Below, piece after piece: positions 8,144-16,696 of a stretch of 64,000 nucleotides of DNA. The DNA lies in assembly GCF_026343115.1 (NCBI RefSeq), contig NZ_JAPEMC010000002.1, positions 496,001 to 560,000 on the forward strand, written 5' to 3'. A model generated the notes under the pieces. It saw only the letters and a program-made list of their open reading frames with translations. It searched no databases and had not been told where the DNA came from. How positions within the stretch are numbered: position 1 is the first letter of the stretch; every line of letters starts with the position of its first letter. The translations under genes and the position numbers were made by a program. The stretch comes from Streptomyces sp. NBC_00102. Its GTDB lineage: Bacteria; Actinomycetota; Actinomycetes; Streptomycetales; Streptomycetaceae.

Positions 8144-9103
8144 CTACTCGTCCTCGGCGCGGCTGAGCCTCACGTACACGGCCGACACACCGGCGAGCAG
8201 TACGAGGAGGACCAGGCCGAGCGCCGCCGCGGCGCCGTAGTTGTTGAAGTTGAAGGCGTATTGGTAGATCAGGTACACGACCGTGGTCGTCGATCCCTCG
8301 GGGCCCGCGCCGCCGGTGAGCAGGAAGGGCTCGACGAACACCTGCATCGTCGCGATGACCTGCATGAGCAGCAGCAGCGAGAGGATGAGCCGGGTCTGCG
8401 GGATGGTGACGTGCCAGACCTTGCGCAGCAGACCTGCCCCGTCCAGATCGGCGGCCTCGTAGAGCTCGCCGGGGATGCCCTGGAGCGCGGCGAGGTAGAT
8501 GAGCGTCGCGCCGCCCATGTTCATCCAGGTCGCCGCGACCACGACCGAGAGCATCGAGGTGCTGGGATCCTGGAGCCACTGCTGGGCCGGTATCCCGAAG
8601 AAGCCGAGGAGTTGGTTGAGCAGGCCGTACCCGGGGTCGTAGAGGTACTTGAAGAGCAGCACCGAGGCGACCGGCGGGAGCATGACGGGGAGGTACACGA
8701 GGAGCCGCAGATAGCCCTGCGCGTGCCGGAACTCGTTGAGCACCACCGCGACCACGAACGGGACGGCGAAGCCCAGGACCAGCGCGAGCACGGTGAAGAG
8801 CAGGGTGTTGCGCCAGGCCTGCCAGAACGCCGGGTCGTTGAAGACGGTGTTCAGGTTGTCCAGACCCGCCCAGGTGGTCTGTCCGTCCTCGGTCTTCTGG
8901 AAGGCGAGGAAGAACTCCCGCACCATCGGGTACCAGGAGAAGAGGCCGAAGCAGATCACGGCGCCGATCAGGAAGCCGTGCGCGGTGAGGTTACGGCGAA
9001 GGGCCCGGGCGAAGGCACCGCCGGTGAGACTCGTGCCTTCGCCGTGGTGCCGGGACGGGCGGGGCGTCTTCGCCGCCGTCTTGGGGATGGTGGGGGCCGA
9101 CAT
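8144..9103 (-). CDS. Sugar ABC transporter permease, MalF-like
   Basis: 319-aa permease partner. After a charged cytosolic N-terminus, the first membrane segment is AHGFLIGAVICFGLFSW, followed by about five more. The EAA loop reads ELYEAADLDGAGLLRKVWHV near residues 215-235. Start ATG 9103 has a strong GAGGAGG upstream. It sits between the binding protein gene and the second permease and would form the channel heterodimer with it. Confidence 0.92.
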   Translation of the reverse strand: MSAPTIPKTAAKTPRPSRHHGEGTSLTGGAFARALRRNLTAHGFLIGAVICFGLFSWYPMVREFFLAFQKTEDGQTTWAGLDNLNTVFNDPAFWQAWRNTLLFTVLALVLGFAVPFVVAVVLNEFRHAQGYLRLLVYLPVMLPPVASVLLFKYLYDPGYGLLNQLLGFFGIPAQQWLQDPSTSMLSVVVAATWMNMGGATLIYLAALQGIPGELYEAADLDGAGLLRKVWHVTIPQTRLILSLLLLMQVIATMQVFVEPFLLTGGAGPEGSTTTVVYLIYQYAFNFNNYGAAAALGLVLLVLLAGVSAVYVRLSRAEDE

Positions 9104-9163
9104 CGTCGCCGCCTCCTCGGTGCAGTGGTGCCGGAACGCGGTCCGGGCGCGGACGGGGGTGCG

Positions 9164-9186
9164 GGGGGCCGGCGGGGCCGGCCCCC
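9164..9186 (-). terminator. Intra-operon hairpin after the binding-protein gene
   Basis: Perfect 9-bp GC arms (9164-9172, 9178-9186) with a 5-base loop, placed just past the solute-binding-protein stop and before the permeases. Hairpins here commonly stabilise the upstream message or partly terminate, giving more binding protein than permease. Confidence 0.6.
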
Positions 9187-9194
9187 GTGCCCGG

Positions 9195-10619
9195 TTACTG
9201 GATGGCCAGGACCTGGTTGACCTGCTTCTCCGCGTCGGAGAGAAGCTTGTCGACGTCGGCGTTCTTGTTGGTCAGGAGGCCGGACATCACGTTGTCCAGG
9301 ACCTTGTAGACCTCCTGGGCCTTCGGCGGCTCGGCCTTGCCGGGGACCGGGTTGTCCACGAACGTCTTGAAGTTGGCGACCGGCATGGTGGCGAACTGGG
9401 TGCGTGCGGCGTCGTCCGTGGTCTTCGAGCCGTTCAGCCAGAAGTTGGGCTGGGGAACACCGACGGGCAGCTTGTCGGCCTTGGTGCGCTCCCAGTTGAA
9501 CTGGCCCTTGCCGACGCTCAGGTTCTTGAAGTTCAGCCAGGCGATGGCGGCCTTGATCTTGTCGGCCGAAATCCCCTTCTTGATCATGTAGTTGTTGCCG
9601 CCGGCCAGGGTGTTCTTCTCGCCGGGGATCGGGCCCATCCCGAAGTTCTCGTAACTGGCGCCGAGTTGCTGCACCATGTACGCGATGTCGTCGGGCGCGG
9701 CGAGGAACATGCCCAGCTTGTCGGTGGCGATCTGCTTCTGCAGGTCGCCCCACTTCAGCAGCTGGGTCTTGCCCATGCTGTCGTCCTGCCAGCGCATGGC
9801 CTTGATGTTCTCGGCGACCTGCTTGCCCAGGTCGTTGTTGAACGCGGCCTTGGTGCCGCTCGCGTCGACGACCTCGCCGCCGATGCTGTACATCTGGGCG
9901 GTGAAGTGCCAGCCGCCGGTGTTGCCGGCGCTGTACTCGCCGAAGCCCGAGATGCCCTTGCCCAGACCGGCGATCTTCTTCGCGGCGGTACGGACCTCCG
10001 CCCAGGTGCGCGGCGGGGCGTCGGGGTCGAGGCCGGCCTGCTGGAAGAGCTTGCGGTTGACGAGCAGGCCCATGGTGTAGTTGCTGGTGGGCAGCCCGTA
10101 CAGCTTGCCGTCCTGCTTGAGCGAGTTGAGGACGTTCGGGTCGATGTCCGCCAGCGCGGGCACGCTCTTGTCGGTGACGTACGCGGTGATGTCCTCGGCG
10201 CCGTCGTTGTCGAGCACCTGCGGCAGGTCGGTGAAGTACGTGTAGAACACGTCCGGCTGGGACTTCGCCTTCAGCATGGCCGTGAAGCGCGGCGGCTCCA
10301 GACACTGGCCGGCGGTGGACCGCCCCTCGATCGTGACGTTCGGGTAGGCCTTGTTGAACTCGGCGACGTCCTCCTTCCACTCCTTGAGCTCGGCCGCCTT
10401 CGCCGTGGGCGGCATGCAGTCGATGGTGATCGTCACCTTGGTCTTCGGGTCCAGCGGCGCGGCCGGGTCGGCCGACGTGCTGCCGCCGCCGTCCTTCTGG
10501 CCGCCGTCGTTGTCGCTGCTGCTGCTCGTACCGCAAGCCGCGAGCGCGGTGAGCGCCAGTGCGGAGACAAGGGCGACCGCGCCTGCGCGGCTTCTACGGC
10601 GGAACGCGGCTCTACTCAT
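9195..10619 (-). CDS. Sugar ABC transporter solute-binding lipoprotein
   Basis: 474-aa extracytoplasmic binding protein. It has an Arg-rich N-terminus, a hydrophobic core and a lipobox LAAC (Cys about residue 29), then a Ser/Asp/Gly-rich spacer and the cluster-B binding fold typical of MalE-like sugar receptors (VTITIDC near the start of the mature domain, GKLYGLPTSNYTMGLLVNR in the hinge region). The frame extends upstream to 11618 but that part is antisense to the repressor gene; ATG 10619 is the proper start. It is first gene of the transporter operon. The ligand is probably an alpha- or beta-gluco-oligosaccharide released by the neighbouring GH87, GH81 or GH16 enzymes (inference from context). 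Confidence 0.92.
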   Translation of the reverse strand: MSRAAFRRRSRAGAVALVSALALTALAACGTSSSSDNDGGQKDGGGSTSADPAAPLDPKTKVTITIDCMPPTAKAAELKEWKEDVAEFNKAYPNVTIEGRSTAGQCLEPPRFTAMLKAKSQPDVFYTYFTDLPQVLDNDGAEDITAYVTDKSVPALADIDPNVLNSLKQDGKLYGLPTSNYTMGLLVNRKLFQQAGLDPDAPPRTWAEVRTAAKKIAGLGKGISGFGEYSAGNTGGWHFTAQMYSIGGEVVDASGTKAAFNNDLGKQVAENIKAMRWQDDSMGKTQLLKWGDLQKQIATDKLGMFLAAPDDIAYMVQQLGASYENFGMGPIPGEKNTLAGGNNYMIKKGISADKIKAAIAWLNFKNLSVGKGQFNWERTKADKLPVGVPQPNFWLNGSKTTDDAARTQFATMPVANFKTFVDNPVPGKAEPPKAQEVYKVLDNVMSGLLTNKNADVDKLLSDAEKQVNQVLAIQ

Positions 10620-10699
10620 GGGTGGTCCCCCTCGGGCATGTGCGTGGACGTCGCCCCACCGCCGATGCGTTGTGGGGCGCCGCACACTCAACCACCGGG

Positions 10700-10745
10700 A
10701 ACAGAAGGGCGCAATATCTAGCGCCGATCTCGTAATTGTTTGACA
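10700..10745 (-). promoter_or_regulatory. Candidate promoter/operator of the transporter operon
   Basis: An AT-rich island in GC-rich DNA about 85-125 bases upstream of the binding-protein start. On the minus strand it contains TAGATAT as a possible -10 box inside an inverted repeat GGCGC-8-GCGCC (10708-10725), so a repressor could overlap the promoter. No exact copy of the CGCAAG/CTTGCG site is present here. Confidence 0.35.
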
Positions 10746-10824
10746 GATGAATGAATGCCGGTGGGCGGAGTGAGGGGGTGCCCGACCTGCGAGCGCGGTA
10801 CGAGGGGTGGCGCGCAACGCAAAA

Positions 10825-10870
10825 CGCCGCGCGGCGCCCGCCCCGGGGAGGGGACGGGCGCCGCGCGGCG
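10825..10870 (-). terminator. Rho-independent terminator of the LacI gene
   Basis: Perfect 15-bp arms (10825-10839, 10856-10870) with a 16-base loop. On the minus strand the stem is followed by GTTTTGCG, a short T-run. It lies 15 bases past the repressor stop. Confidence 0.8.
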
Positions 10871-10885
10871 CCGGAGTGGGCGGTC

Positions 10886-11893
10886 CTACCGCGGGGCCTG
10901 GGCCGTCGATCCGCGCACCACCAGTTCGGGCTCGAAGAGCAGCTCGCCGTGGTGCACCTCGCCGCCCTGGATCTGGGCGCAGAGCAGCTCGACCACCGCG
11001 CGGCCCATCGCCTCGATGGGCTGGCGCACGGTGGTCAGCGGCGGCTCCGTGCAGTTCATGAAGGCGGAGTCGTCGTAACCGACCACGGACACCCCGTCCG
11101 GCACGGAGATCCCGCGCCGGCGGGCCGCCCTCACCGCACCCAGGGCCAGCGGGTCGCTCGCGCAGATGATGCCGGTGGCGCCCCGGTCCAGCAGCCGTGA
11201 GGCAGCCGCCTGGCCGCCCTCCAGGGAGAACATGGTCCGCTCGACGAACTCCGCCGTCAGCTCCTGCCCGTTGGCCTGTGCGGTTGCCCGGGCCGCCGCC
11301 AGCTTGCGCCGCGAGGGGAGGTGGTCGGCCGGGCCCAGCACCAGGCCGATCCGTTCGTGGCCCAGCGAGGCGAGATGGCGCCACGCCTGCTCGACGGCGA
11401 CGCCGTCGTCGCACGAGATGCAGGGGAAGTCGAGATTCTCTATGGGGGCGTTGATGAGGACCACCGGGATCTTCCGCTCCGCGAGCCGCCGGTAGTGCTC
11501 GTGCTCCGCGTCCGCCTGGGCGAAGAGCCCGCCGGCGAAGACGACCCCGGAGACCTGCTGCTGGAGCAGCAGGTCCACGTAGTCCGCCTCGGAGACGCCG
11601 CCCTTGGTCTGGGTGCACAGCACCGGCGTGAGTCCCTGCTGCGCGAGAGCGCCGCCGATGACCTCCGCGAAGGCCGGGAAGATCGGATTCTGGAGCTCGG
11701 GCAGCACCAGGCCCACCAGCCGGGCCCGTTCGCCGCGCAGCTGGCTCGGCCGCTCGTAGCCGAGCACGTCCAGTGCGGTGAGCACCGACTGCCGGGTCGC
11801 CTGGGAGACCCCGGGCTTGCCGTTGAGGACCCGGCTGACCGTGGCCTCGCTGACACCCACCTTCTTCGCTACCTGAGCAAGTCTTCGCGTCAT
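10886..11893 (-). CDS. LacI-family transcriptional repressor
   Basis: 335 aa. The N-terminal helix-turn-helix reads LAQVAKKVGVSEATVSRVLN and the hinge helix follows near residues 45-60. A periplasmic-binding-protein-like sugar-sensing domain fills the rest, with GLVLPELQNPIFPAFAEVI at its start and IICASDPLALGAVRAARRRG, a classic LacI/GalR block, near residue 250. Start ATG 11893. It is next to the transporter operon and between the GH87 and importer genes, all on the same strand, so it likely represses this glucan locus until a transported sugar binds. A CGCAAG-3-CTTGCG palindrome 24 bases upstream is a likely autoregulatory site. Confidence 0.92.
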   Translation of the reverse strand: MTRRLAQVAKKVGVSEATVSRVLNGKPGVSQATRQSVLTALDVLGYERPSQLRGERARLVGLVLPELQNPIFPAFAEVIGGALAQQGLTPVLCTQTKGGVSEADYVDLLLQQQVSGVVFAGGLFAQADAEHEHYRRLAERKIPVVLINAPIENLDFPCISCDDGVAVEQAWRHLASLGHERIGLVLGPADHLPSRRKLAAARATAQANGQELTAEFVERTMFSLEGGQAAASRLLDRGATGIICASDPLALGAVRAARRRGISVPDGVSVVGYDDSAFMNCTEPPLTTVRQPIEAMGRAVVELLCAQIQGGEVHHGELLFEPELVVRGSTAQAPR

Positions 11894-11916
11894 GGACGCA
11901 AGACTAACGCAATCTG

Positions 11917-11931
11917 CGCAAGCAGCTTGCG
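11917..11931. promoter_or_regulatory. Putative LacI autoregulatory operator
   Basis: CGCAAG and CTTGCG arms separated by CAG, upstream of the repressor start, with further CGCAA half-sites at 11897-11901 and 11908-11912. Spacing and symmetry are typical of LacI-family operators. Confidence 0.5.
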
Positions 11932-11937
11932 TCGATC

Positions 11938-11985
11938 GTGCGGGCCGTCGTGGCGGTCGGTCCACCCCGCCACGACGGCCCGCAC
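11938..11985. terminator. 19-bp perfect inverted repeat between GH87 and LacI genes
   Basis: Arms at 11938-11956 and 11967-11985 are perfectly complementary with a 10-base loop. It begins 18 bases past the stop of the large GH87 gene and insulates the repressor promoter from it. Confidence 0.85.
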
Positions 11986-12003
11986 ATCCTGCCGATCCAC
12001 TCC

Positions 12004-15000
12004 CTACGGGTTGACGTTGATCTTGAAGGTGGAGGTGGTGTTCCGGGTGTCCACCGCGTTGTTGGAGAACCTCAGGCCGTTGAAGGTGACCTCACCGACC
12101 GCGGGACCCTGCCCCGACTCGGGCAGCTCGTTCGCCCAGAGACCGAAGCCGGACTTCGCGTCGAAGGCGTCCCCGCTCTTGCGGGCGCCCGAGATCGAGA
12201 TGTCCGTGAAGATGGTGTCCTTGATCGGGAACTGCGGCTGTCCACCGACATAGTTGGTCTGGAACATCACCCCGCTGTAGGTCGGGTCCACGATGTCCAC
12301 GTGGCTCACCCTGATCCCCTGGAACACCTTCGAGGCGGAGAACACCCAGATGGCCGGGAAGGTCTGCGACCCCCAGAAGTGGCCACCCGTGCGCACCAGG
12401 GAGATGTTCTCCAGGGCGGTGGGCCCGGTGCCGAAGCCGTTCATCGGATACCCGAAGTCCAGCGAGGAGATGGTGATCCCCGCGTAGACCAGAGTGTCCG
12501 CGACCCGCAGGTTGCGGAAGGTGTTGTCGTAACCGCCGTACACGGCGATGCCCGCCGCCCGCCAGGTGAGGAGCGAGGTCAGGTTCTCGAAGACGTTGTT
12601 CTTCATGTCCGCCCCGCCGGCGTCGATCGCCGAGAAGAGCGCGAAGCTGTCGTCACCGGTCGCCCGCGACTCGTTGTTGGACACGAGGTTGTCCGTCGAG
12701 CCGTTGGTCATGTTGATGCCGTCGGCGAACGTGTCCCGGATACGGGAGTTCTTGATGGTCATCCGGTCCGTGTTGGCGCCCCAGTACATGCACACCATGT
12801 GCTCGACCCAGACGTCGTCGATCACGATGTCCGAGACGCCCGCGAAGTCGAACACCTTGCCCGGACCGTCGATCCGCGAGGTGTAGTTGCCGAAGTAGGC
12901 GAAGCCCGAGAACGACGATCCGTTCGCCGTCGAGTCCGCGCGGAACCCGATGTCGGTGTTCTCCTGCCCGGACGGTCCCTGGAACGTGGTGAACCAGGGC
13001 CCCGCGCCGACCACCTTCACGGCCTTCCCGTACACCTGGAACTTGCTGGCGGTCTGGTAGTCGCCCGTCGGCAGGTAGACGCCGACCAGCTTGCCGGTGG
13101 TGTCCATCCGCACCCGGTCCAGGGCGTTCTGGACGTCCTGGTGGGTGAATCCGGCCGGCACCGCGTAGGCCGCCGGGTCGGGGTTGGCGACGGCCGTCGC
13201 CTGCTCCAGGCTGACGAAGTCGATCGCGTACGTGGAGGTGTTCGCGGCGTCCTTCTGCAGCCGGATCTTGGCTCCCGCCGGCACGGTCTCACCGAGCAGG
13301 AGGTGCGCCTCGTCGTAGATGTGCCGGGGCCCGCCCGCCGAGGGGGAGTTGCCGGGGCCCGCCTCGGCGCCGTACAGCCAGGCGTACCGGGAGGTCAGCG
13401 GGAGCGCCTTCTTCAGGACACCGTTCACGTAGACGTCGATCGTGGAGTCGATGCCCCCGCCGCCCGGTGCGTCGGGGATGGAGAACCGGGTCACCAGCGT
13501 GTTGGTGGCCGCCCGGGTGGTGAACTCGACGTACTCGCCGGTCGCGTCCAGGTTCACGGCCTTGCGGCCGGACGCCTCACCGGCGATGTCGCCCACCGTG
13601 CGGTTGGGACCGACCACCTGCGCGCCGCCCCCGGTCGTGGCGTCCTCCGCCTCGTACGTGTCGTACGGCATGTCGGCGCCCCGGCCGACGAACAGGGGCT
13701 GCGTGGAGACGTTGTTCGTCCGCTTCACCGGCAGCTCGTTGGCGTCGTCGGCGAGCGTCACCTTCACGGTGTACGAGCCGTCGGCCGCCGTCCACGGCCC
13801 GAGCTTCACCGAGGCGGCGGTCGCTCCCGCCGCGATGGTCCCGCTGAACGCGCCCGTCAGGGTCTTCACGGTCGCGTTGTTCGAGTCGAGCACGGCGAGC
13901 GTCACCCCGTGGCTCCCGCTCGCCGAGGCGATGGAGCCCTGGTTCTTGATCGACACGTCGAAGGTCACCGCGTCACCGGCCGAGGGGCTGGAGGGCGAGG
14001 TGCTCAGCGAGGCGACCAGGTCGGAGCTGGAGACCGGCTTCACCACGAGGGGATCGGTGCGGTTGTAGGTGTTGTTCGACTCGTTCTGCTCGATCACCTC
14101 GCCCGCCGGGTCCACCACCGCGCCCAGCGGGTAACTCCCCGCCTCACGCGTGCCGATCGAGGCGCTGACCGTGGTCGACGCCCCGGCCGCGAGCGCGCCG
14201 ACCGACGCGGTGGCGACCTTGGAACCGCCGAGGAGCAGGTCCACCTTGGTGGCGGCCGAAGCGACCGCGCCGCTGTTGCGCACCGTGGCACCGAGGGTGA
14301 TCGTGTCCGACTCCACCGGGGCGGCGGGCGTGGACGTCACACCGGTGACTTCGAGGTCCGGGTTCGGCGCCGGTACCCCGATCACCTGGAACTCCGCCAC
14401 CTGACCCGCCGAAGAGCCGGAGTTGGCGGTGAACTTCAGCTGTACGTCGGCGACCCGGCCGGAGACCGGCACGGTGACGCTGTTCCCGCTCGCCGGGTCG
14501 AAGGAGTAGCTCTTCGCGGCGACCAGGCTGGTGAAGGAGCTCGCGCTCTGCTCCCGTCCGAGCACCTCGATGGTCTGCGTCCGGGCCCCCCACGCGCTGT
14601 CCGGGTTGAGCTTCAGCACCAGGCTGCTCAGGTCGGCGTTGGAACCCAGCTGCACGGCCAGGGTGTTGGGGTAACTGCCCCCGGCGCCCTCCCAGTAGGT
14701 CGTCACGCTGTTGTCGTTGGCGTTCGTCGCGACGTAGGTGTGCACGTACGAGGACGCGGTGATCGGCTTGGACACCGCGAGGTTGGAGCCGGTGGTCCCC
14801 GAACCGTTGCGGGTCACGGAGTTACTCGCGGTGGACTGGTTGCCCGCCGCGTCCTTCGCCCGGACCACGTAGGTGACCGTGGCCGAGGCCGGCTGCGTGT
14901 CGGTGTACGTGGTCACCGAGCCGCCGACACTGCCCCGCAGGGTGTTGTTGGCGTAGATGTCGTAGCCGGTGACGGCGGTGTTGTCGGTGGAGGCGTTCCA

Positions 15001-16290
15001 GACCAGCTTGATCTGGCCGCTCGCCGGCTCGGTGAGCACCAGCCCGGAGGGGGCCGTCGGCGCCGTGGTGTCCCCGCCGCTCGCCTGCCGGGTGACGGTG
15101 TTGCTGTTGCCCGACTGGTTCCCGGCCGCATCCTTGGCCCGTACGTAGTACGAGACGGTCTGGTTCGCGGGCCGGTTGTCGGTGAACGTGGTCACCCCGC
15201 CCGCGACGCTGGTCAGCAGGGCGTTGTTGGCGTAGATGTCGTAGCCGGTGACGGCGGTGTTGTCGGTGGAGGCGTTCCAGGTCAGCTTGATCTGACCGCT
15301 CGCGGGCTCGGTGAGGGCGAGACCGCTCGGTGCGGACGGAGCCTGGGTGTCACCCGTCTCCGGGCCGTACACCTCGAACTCGGACACCTGGGCGCCCGGT
15401 TGCACGCTGTTCGCGGTGAACAGGGCGCGTACGTAACGAGTGGTGGTGGCGTCGAAGGAGACCGTCACCGTCTGGCCGCCCGCTTGGTCGAAGCTGTACG
15501 CCTGCGAGGCGGTGAGATCCGTGAAGGCCGAATTGTTCGTGCTGCCCTGGATCTTCAGCGTCTGGCTGCGGGGTCCCCAGCTGTCCGGCAGCTTCAGGAC
15601 CACCCGGTCGACCCGTACGGCGGAACCGAGGTCCGCCTGGATCCACTGCGGGAACGCGTTGTTGGCGCTCTCCCAGTACGTCGACTTGTTGCCGTCGTTG
15701 GCGTTGGACGCCGGATACACGTCGGTGTGGCTGCTCTCCGACATGGTGCGCCCGCTCGCCAGGTTCACCGAGGAGGCGGCGGCGATCTTCACCTCGAGCT
15801 CGGAGAGCTGGGCGGCGTCGGCGACGGAGTTGTCCGTGACCGCGATCCGTACGTAACGGGCTTTGGTGGCAGGGTAGTTCACCGTGACCGCGTTGGCCTG
15901 TCCCGGACTGAAGGCGTAGGTCGCGGAGCTCTTCAGCGTGGTGAAGCTCGTGCCGTCGGTGCTGCCCTGGACGGCGAGGGTCTGGGTCCGGCTCGCCCAG
16001 CCGGCCGGGAGCTTCAGCACGACCCCGTCCGTCCGGACGGTGGAACCCAAGTCGGTCTGCACCCACTGGGGTTGGTCGCCGTTCGCGCTCTGCCAGTAGG
16101 TGCCCTGGTCGCCGTCGGTGATGACGGCGGCCGTGTTCTTCGCCCGTGCGCTGCTCGCCTTGGCCGGCAGGCCCGAGGCCGCGTTCGGCCCCGAGGCCGC
16201 CACGGCGGTCATCGCGGGCCATCCGACGGTCAGCAGGCTGGTGACGACCACTGCGGACAGACCGCGCGCTCTCCAGCGTTTCGCTCTCAT
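12004..16290 (-). CDS. Large multimodular secreted GH87-type alpha-1,3-glucanase
   Basis: About 1428 aa. Order: signal peptide (1-33); two discoidin (F5/8C) domains; two fibronectin-III domains (SAPSGLALTEPASGQIKLTW and a near copy); a third discoidin domain; two CARDB-like beta-sandwich domains (first starts NPDLEVTGVTSTPAAPVES); a CBM35-like domain (YDTYEAEDATT); and the GH87-like beta-helix. Aspartates D1190, D1213 and D1214 (FADGIN, TGDDS) match the 0/+23/+24 catalytic spacing also found in the 806-aa neighbour. The many binding modules suit insoluble alpha-1,3-glucan of fungal walls. I chose ATG 16290, which begins directly at the Arg-Ala-Lys-Arg signal peptide, over an in-frame start at 16314. 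It lies between the repressor and ManD genes, same strand. Confidence 0.82.
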   Translation of the reverse strand: MRAKRWRARGLSAVVVTSLLTVGWPAMTAVAASGPNAASGLPAKASSARAKNTAAVITDGDQGTYWQSANGDQPQWVQTDLGSTVRTDGVVLKLPAGWASRTQTLAVQGSTDGTSFTTLKSSATYAFSPGQANAVTVNYPATKARYVRIAVTDNSVADAAQLSELEVKIAAASSVNLASGRTMSESSHTDVYPASNANDGNKSTYWESANNAFPQWIQADLGSAVRVDRVVLKLPDSWGPRSQTLKIQGSTNNSAFTDLTASQAYSFDQAGGQTVTVSFDATTTRYVRALFTANSVQPGAQVSEFEVYGPETGDTQAPSAPSGLALTEPASGQIKLTWNASTDNTAVTGYDIYANNALLTSVAGGVTTFTDNRPANQTVSYYVRAKDAAGNQSGNSNTVTRQASGGDTTAPTAPSGLVLTEPASGQIKLVWNASTDNTAVTGYDIYANNTLRGSVGGSVTTYTDTQPASATVTYVVRAKDAAGNQSTASNSVTRNGSGTTGSNLAVSKPITASSYVHTYVATNANDNSVTTYWEGAGGSYPNTLAVQLGSNADLSSLVLKLNPDSAWGARTQTIEVLGREQSASSFTSLVAAKSYSFDPASGNSVTVPVSGRVADVQLKFTANSGSSAGQVAEFQVIGVPAPNPDLEVTGVTSTPAAPVESDTITLGATVRNSGAVASAATKVDLLLGGSKVATASVGALAAGASTTVSASIGTREAGSYPLGAVVDPAGEVIEQNESNNTYNRTDPLVVKPVSSSDLVASLSTSPSSPSAGDAVTFDVSIKNQGSIASASGSHGVTLAVLDSNNATVKTLTGAFSGTIAAGATAASVKLGPWTAADGSYTVKVTLADDANELPVKRTNNVSTQPLFVGRGADMPYDTYEAEDATTGGGAQVVGPNRTVGDIAGEASGRKAVNLDATGEYVEFTTRAATNTLVTRFSIPDAPGGGGIDSTIDVYVNGVLKKALPLTSRYAWLYGAEAGPGNSPSAGGPRHIYDEAHLLLGETVPAGAKIRLQKDAANTSTYAIDFVSLEQATAVANPDPAAYAVPAGFTHQDVQNALDRVRMDTTGKLVGVYLPTGDYQTASKFQVYGKAVKVVGAGPWFTTFQGPSGQENTDIGFRADSTANGSSFSGFAYFGNYTSRIDGPGKVFDFAGVSDIVIDDVWVEHMVCMYWGANTDRMTIKNSRIRDTFADGINMTNGSTDNLVSNNESRATGDDSFALFSAIDAGGADMKNNVFENLTSLLTWRAAGIAVYGGYDNTFRNLRVADTLVYAGITISSLDFGYPMNGFGTGPTALENISLVRTGGHFWGSQTFPAIWVFSASKVFQGIRVSHVDIVDPTYSGVMFQTNYVGGQPQFPIKDTIFTDISISGARKSGDAFDAKSGFGLWANELPESGQGPAVGEVTFNGLRFSNNAVDTRNTTSTFKINVNP

Positions 16291-16590
16291 GAATCCCCGA
16301 TCCCTCGGCCTCACCCCTGACGGAGGCGAGGCACGGCTCAGTCGATGTGCAGGGAGGATTGAATTTATGCGTCATGCACTACATCTTTTGCGAGGAGCGG
16401 TCAGAGGGTTGCAGATATATGGAGGCTCGTCTACCGGTCCCGTAGGTACCAATTGCATGGAGGGATCGACGGGTTGAGTCGACACCCGCTGCCATCAGGG
16501 GGTTTCGTGAGCGCTGTCGGTAAATGCAAGTTCGCCGCAAGCGATGGAAGCCAGTTGCGTTTTTGCGCAAGGCGGTCCGGCCGTGGACAC
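16291..16590 (-). promoter_or_regulatory. Upstream region of the large GH87 gene
   Basis: About 300 bases without a gene. The part nearest the gene is AT-rich for this genome (a CATAAATTC element on the minus strand near 16360-16370 could be a -10 box). Farther upstream are CGCAAG/GCAAG motifs at about 16526, 16536 and 16566 and a TTGCGCAA palindrome at 16563-16570, similar in half-site to the candidate LacI operator at 11917. Confidence 0.4.
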
Positions 16591-16642
16591 GCCGATGCCC
16601 CGGACCTCGGCGCGTGGGAACGCGGCGGTCCGGGGCATCGGC
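16591..16642. terminator. Terminator after the ManD gene
   Basis: Perfect 16-bp arms (16591-16606, 16627-16642) with a 20-base loop, located about 55 bases past the ManD stop on the minus strand. Confidence 0.8.
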
Positions 16643-16696
16643 GGAAGGGCGGAGGCGGGGGCTGAAGCGCGAGCGGGAGGGCCCCGGCCCCCGGGG

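Noticed and set aside
5830..8166. 778-aa plus ORF across GH13 and permease genes
   Set aside because: Crosses two well-supported minus-strand genes and the terminator hairpin between them.
9195..11618. 807-aa extended version of the binding protein
   Set aside because: The extra N-terminus is antisense to the LacI gene; ATG 10619 starts a lipoprotein signal peptide.
11938..16320. 1460-aa ORF opposite the large GH87 gene
   Set aside because: Exact antisense shadow with Arg/Gly/His-rich composition and no domain; the minus strand has a signal peptide and recognised domains.
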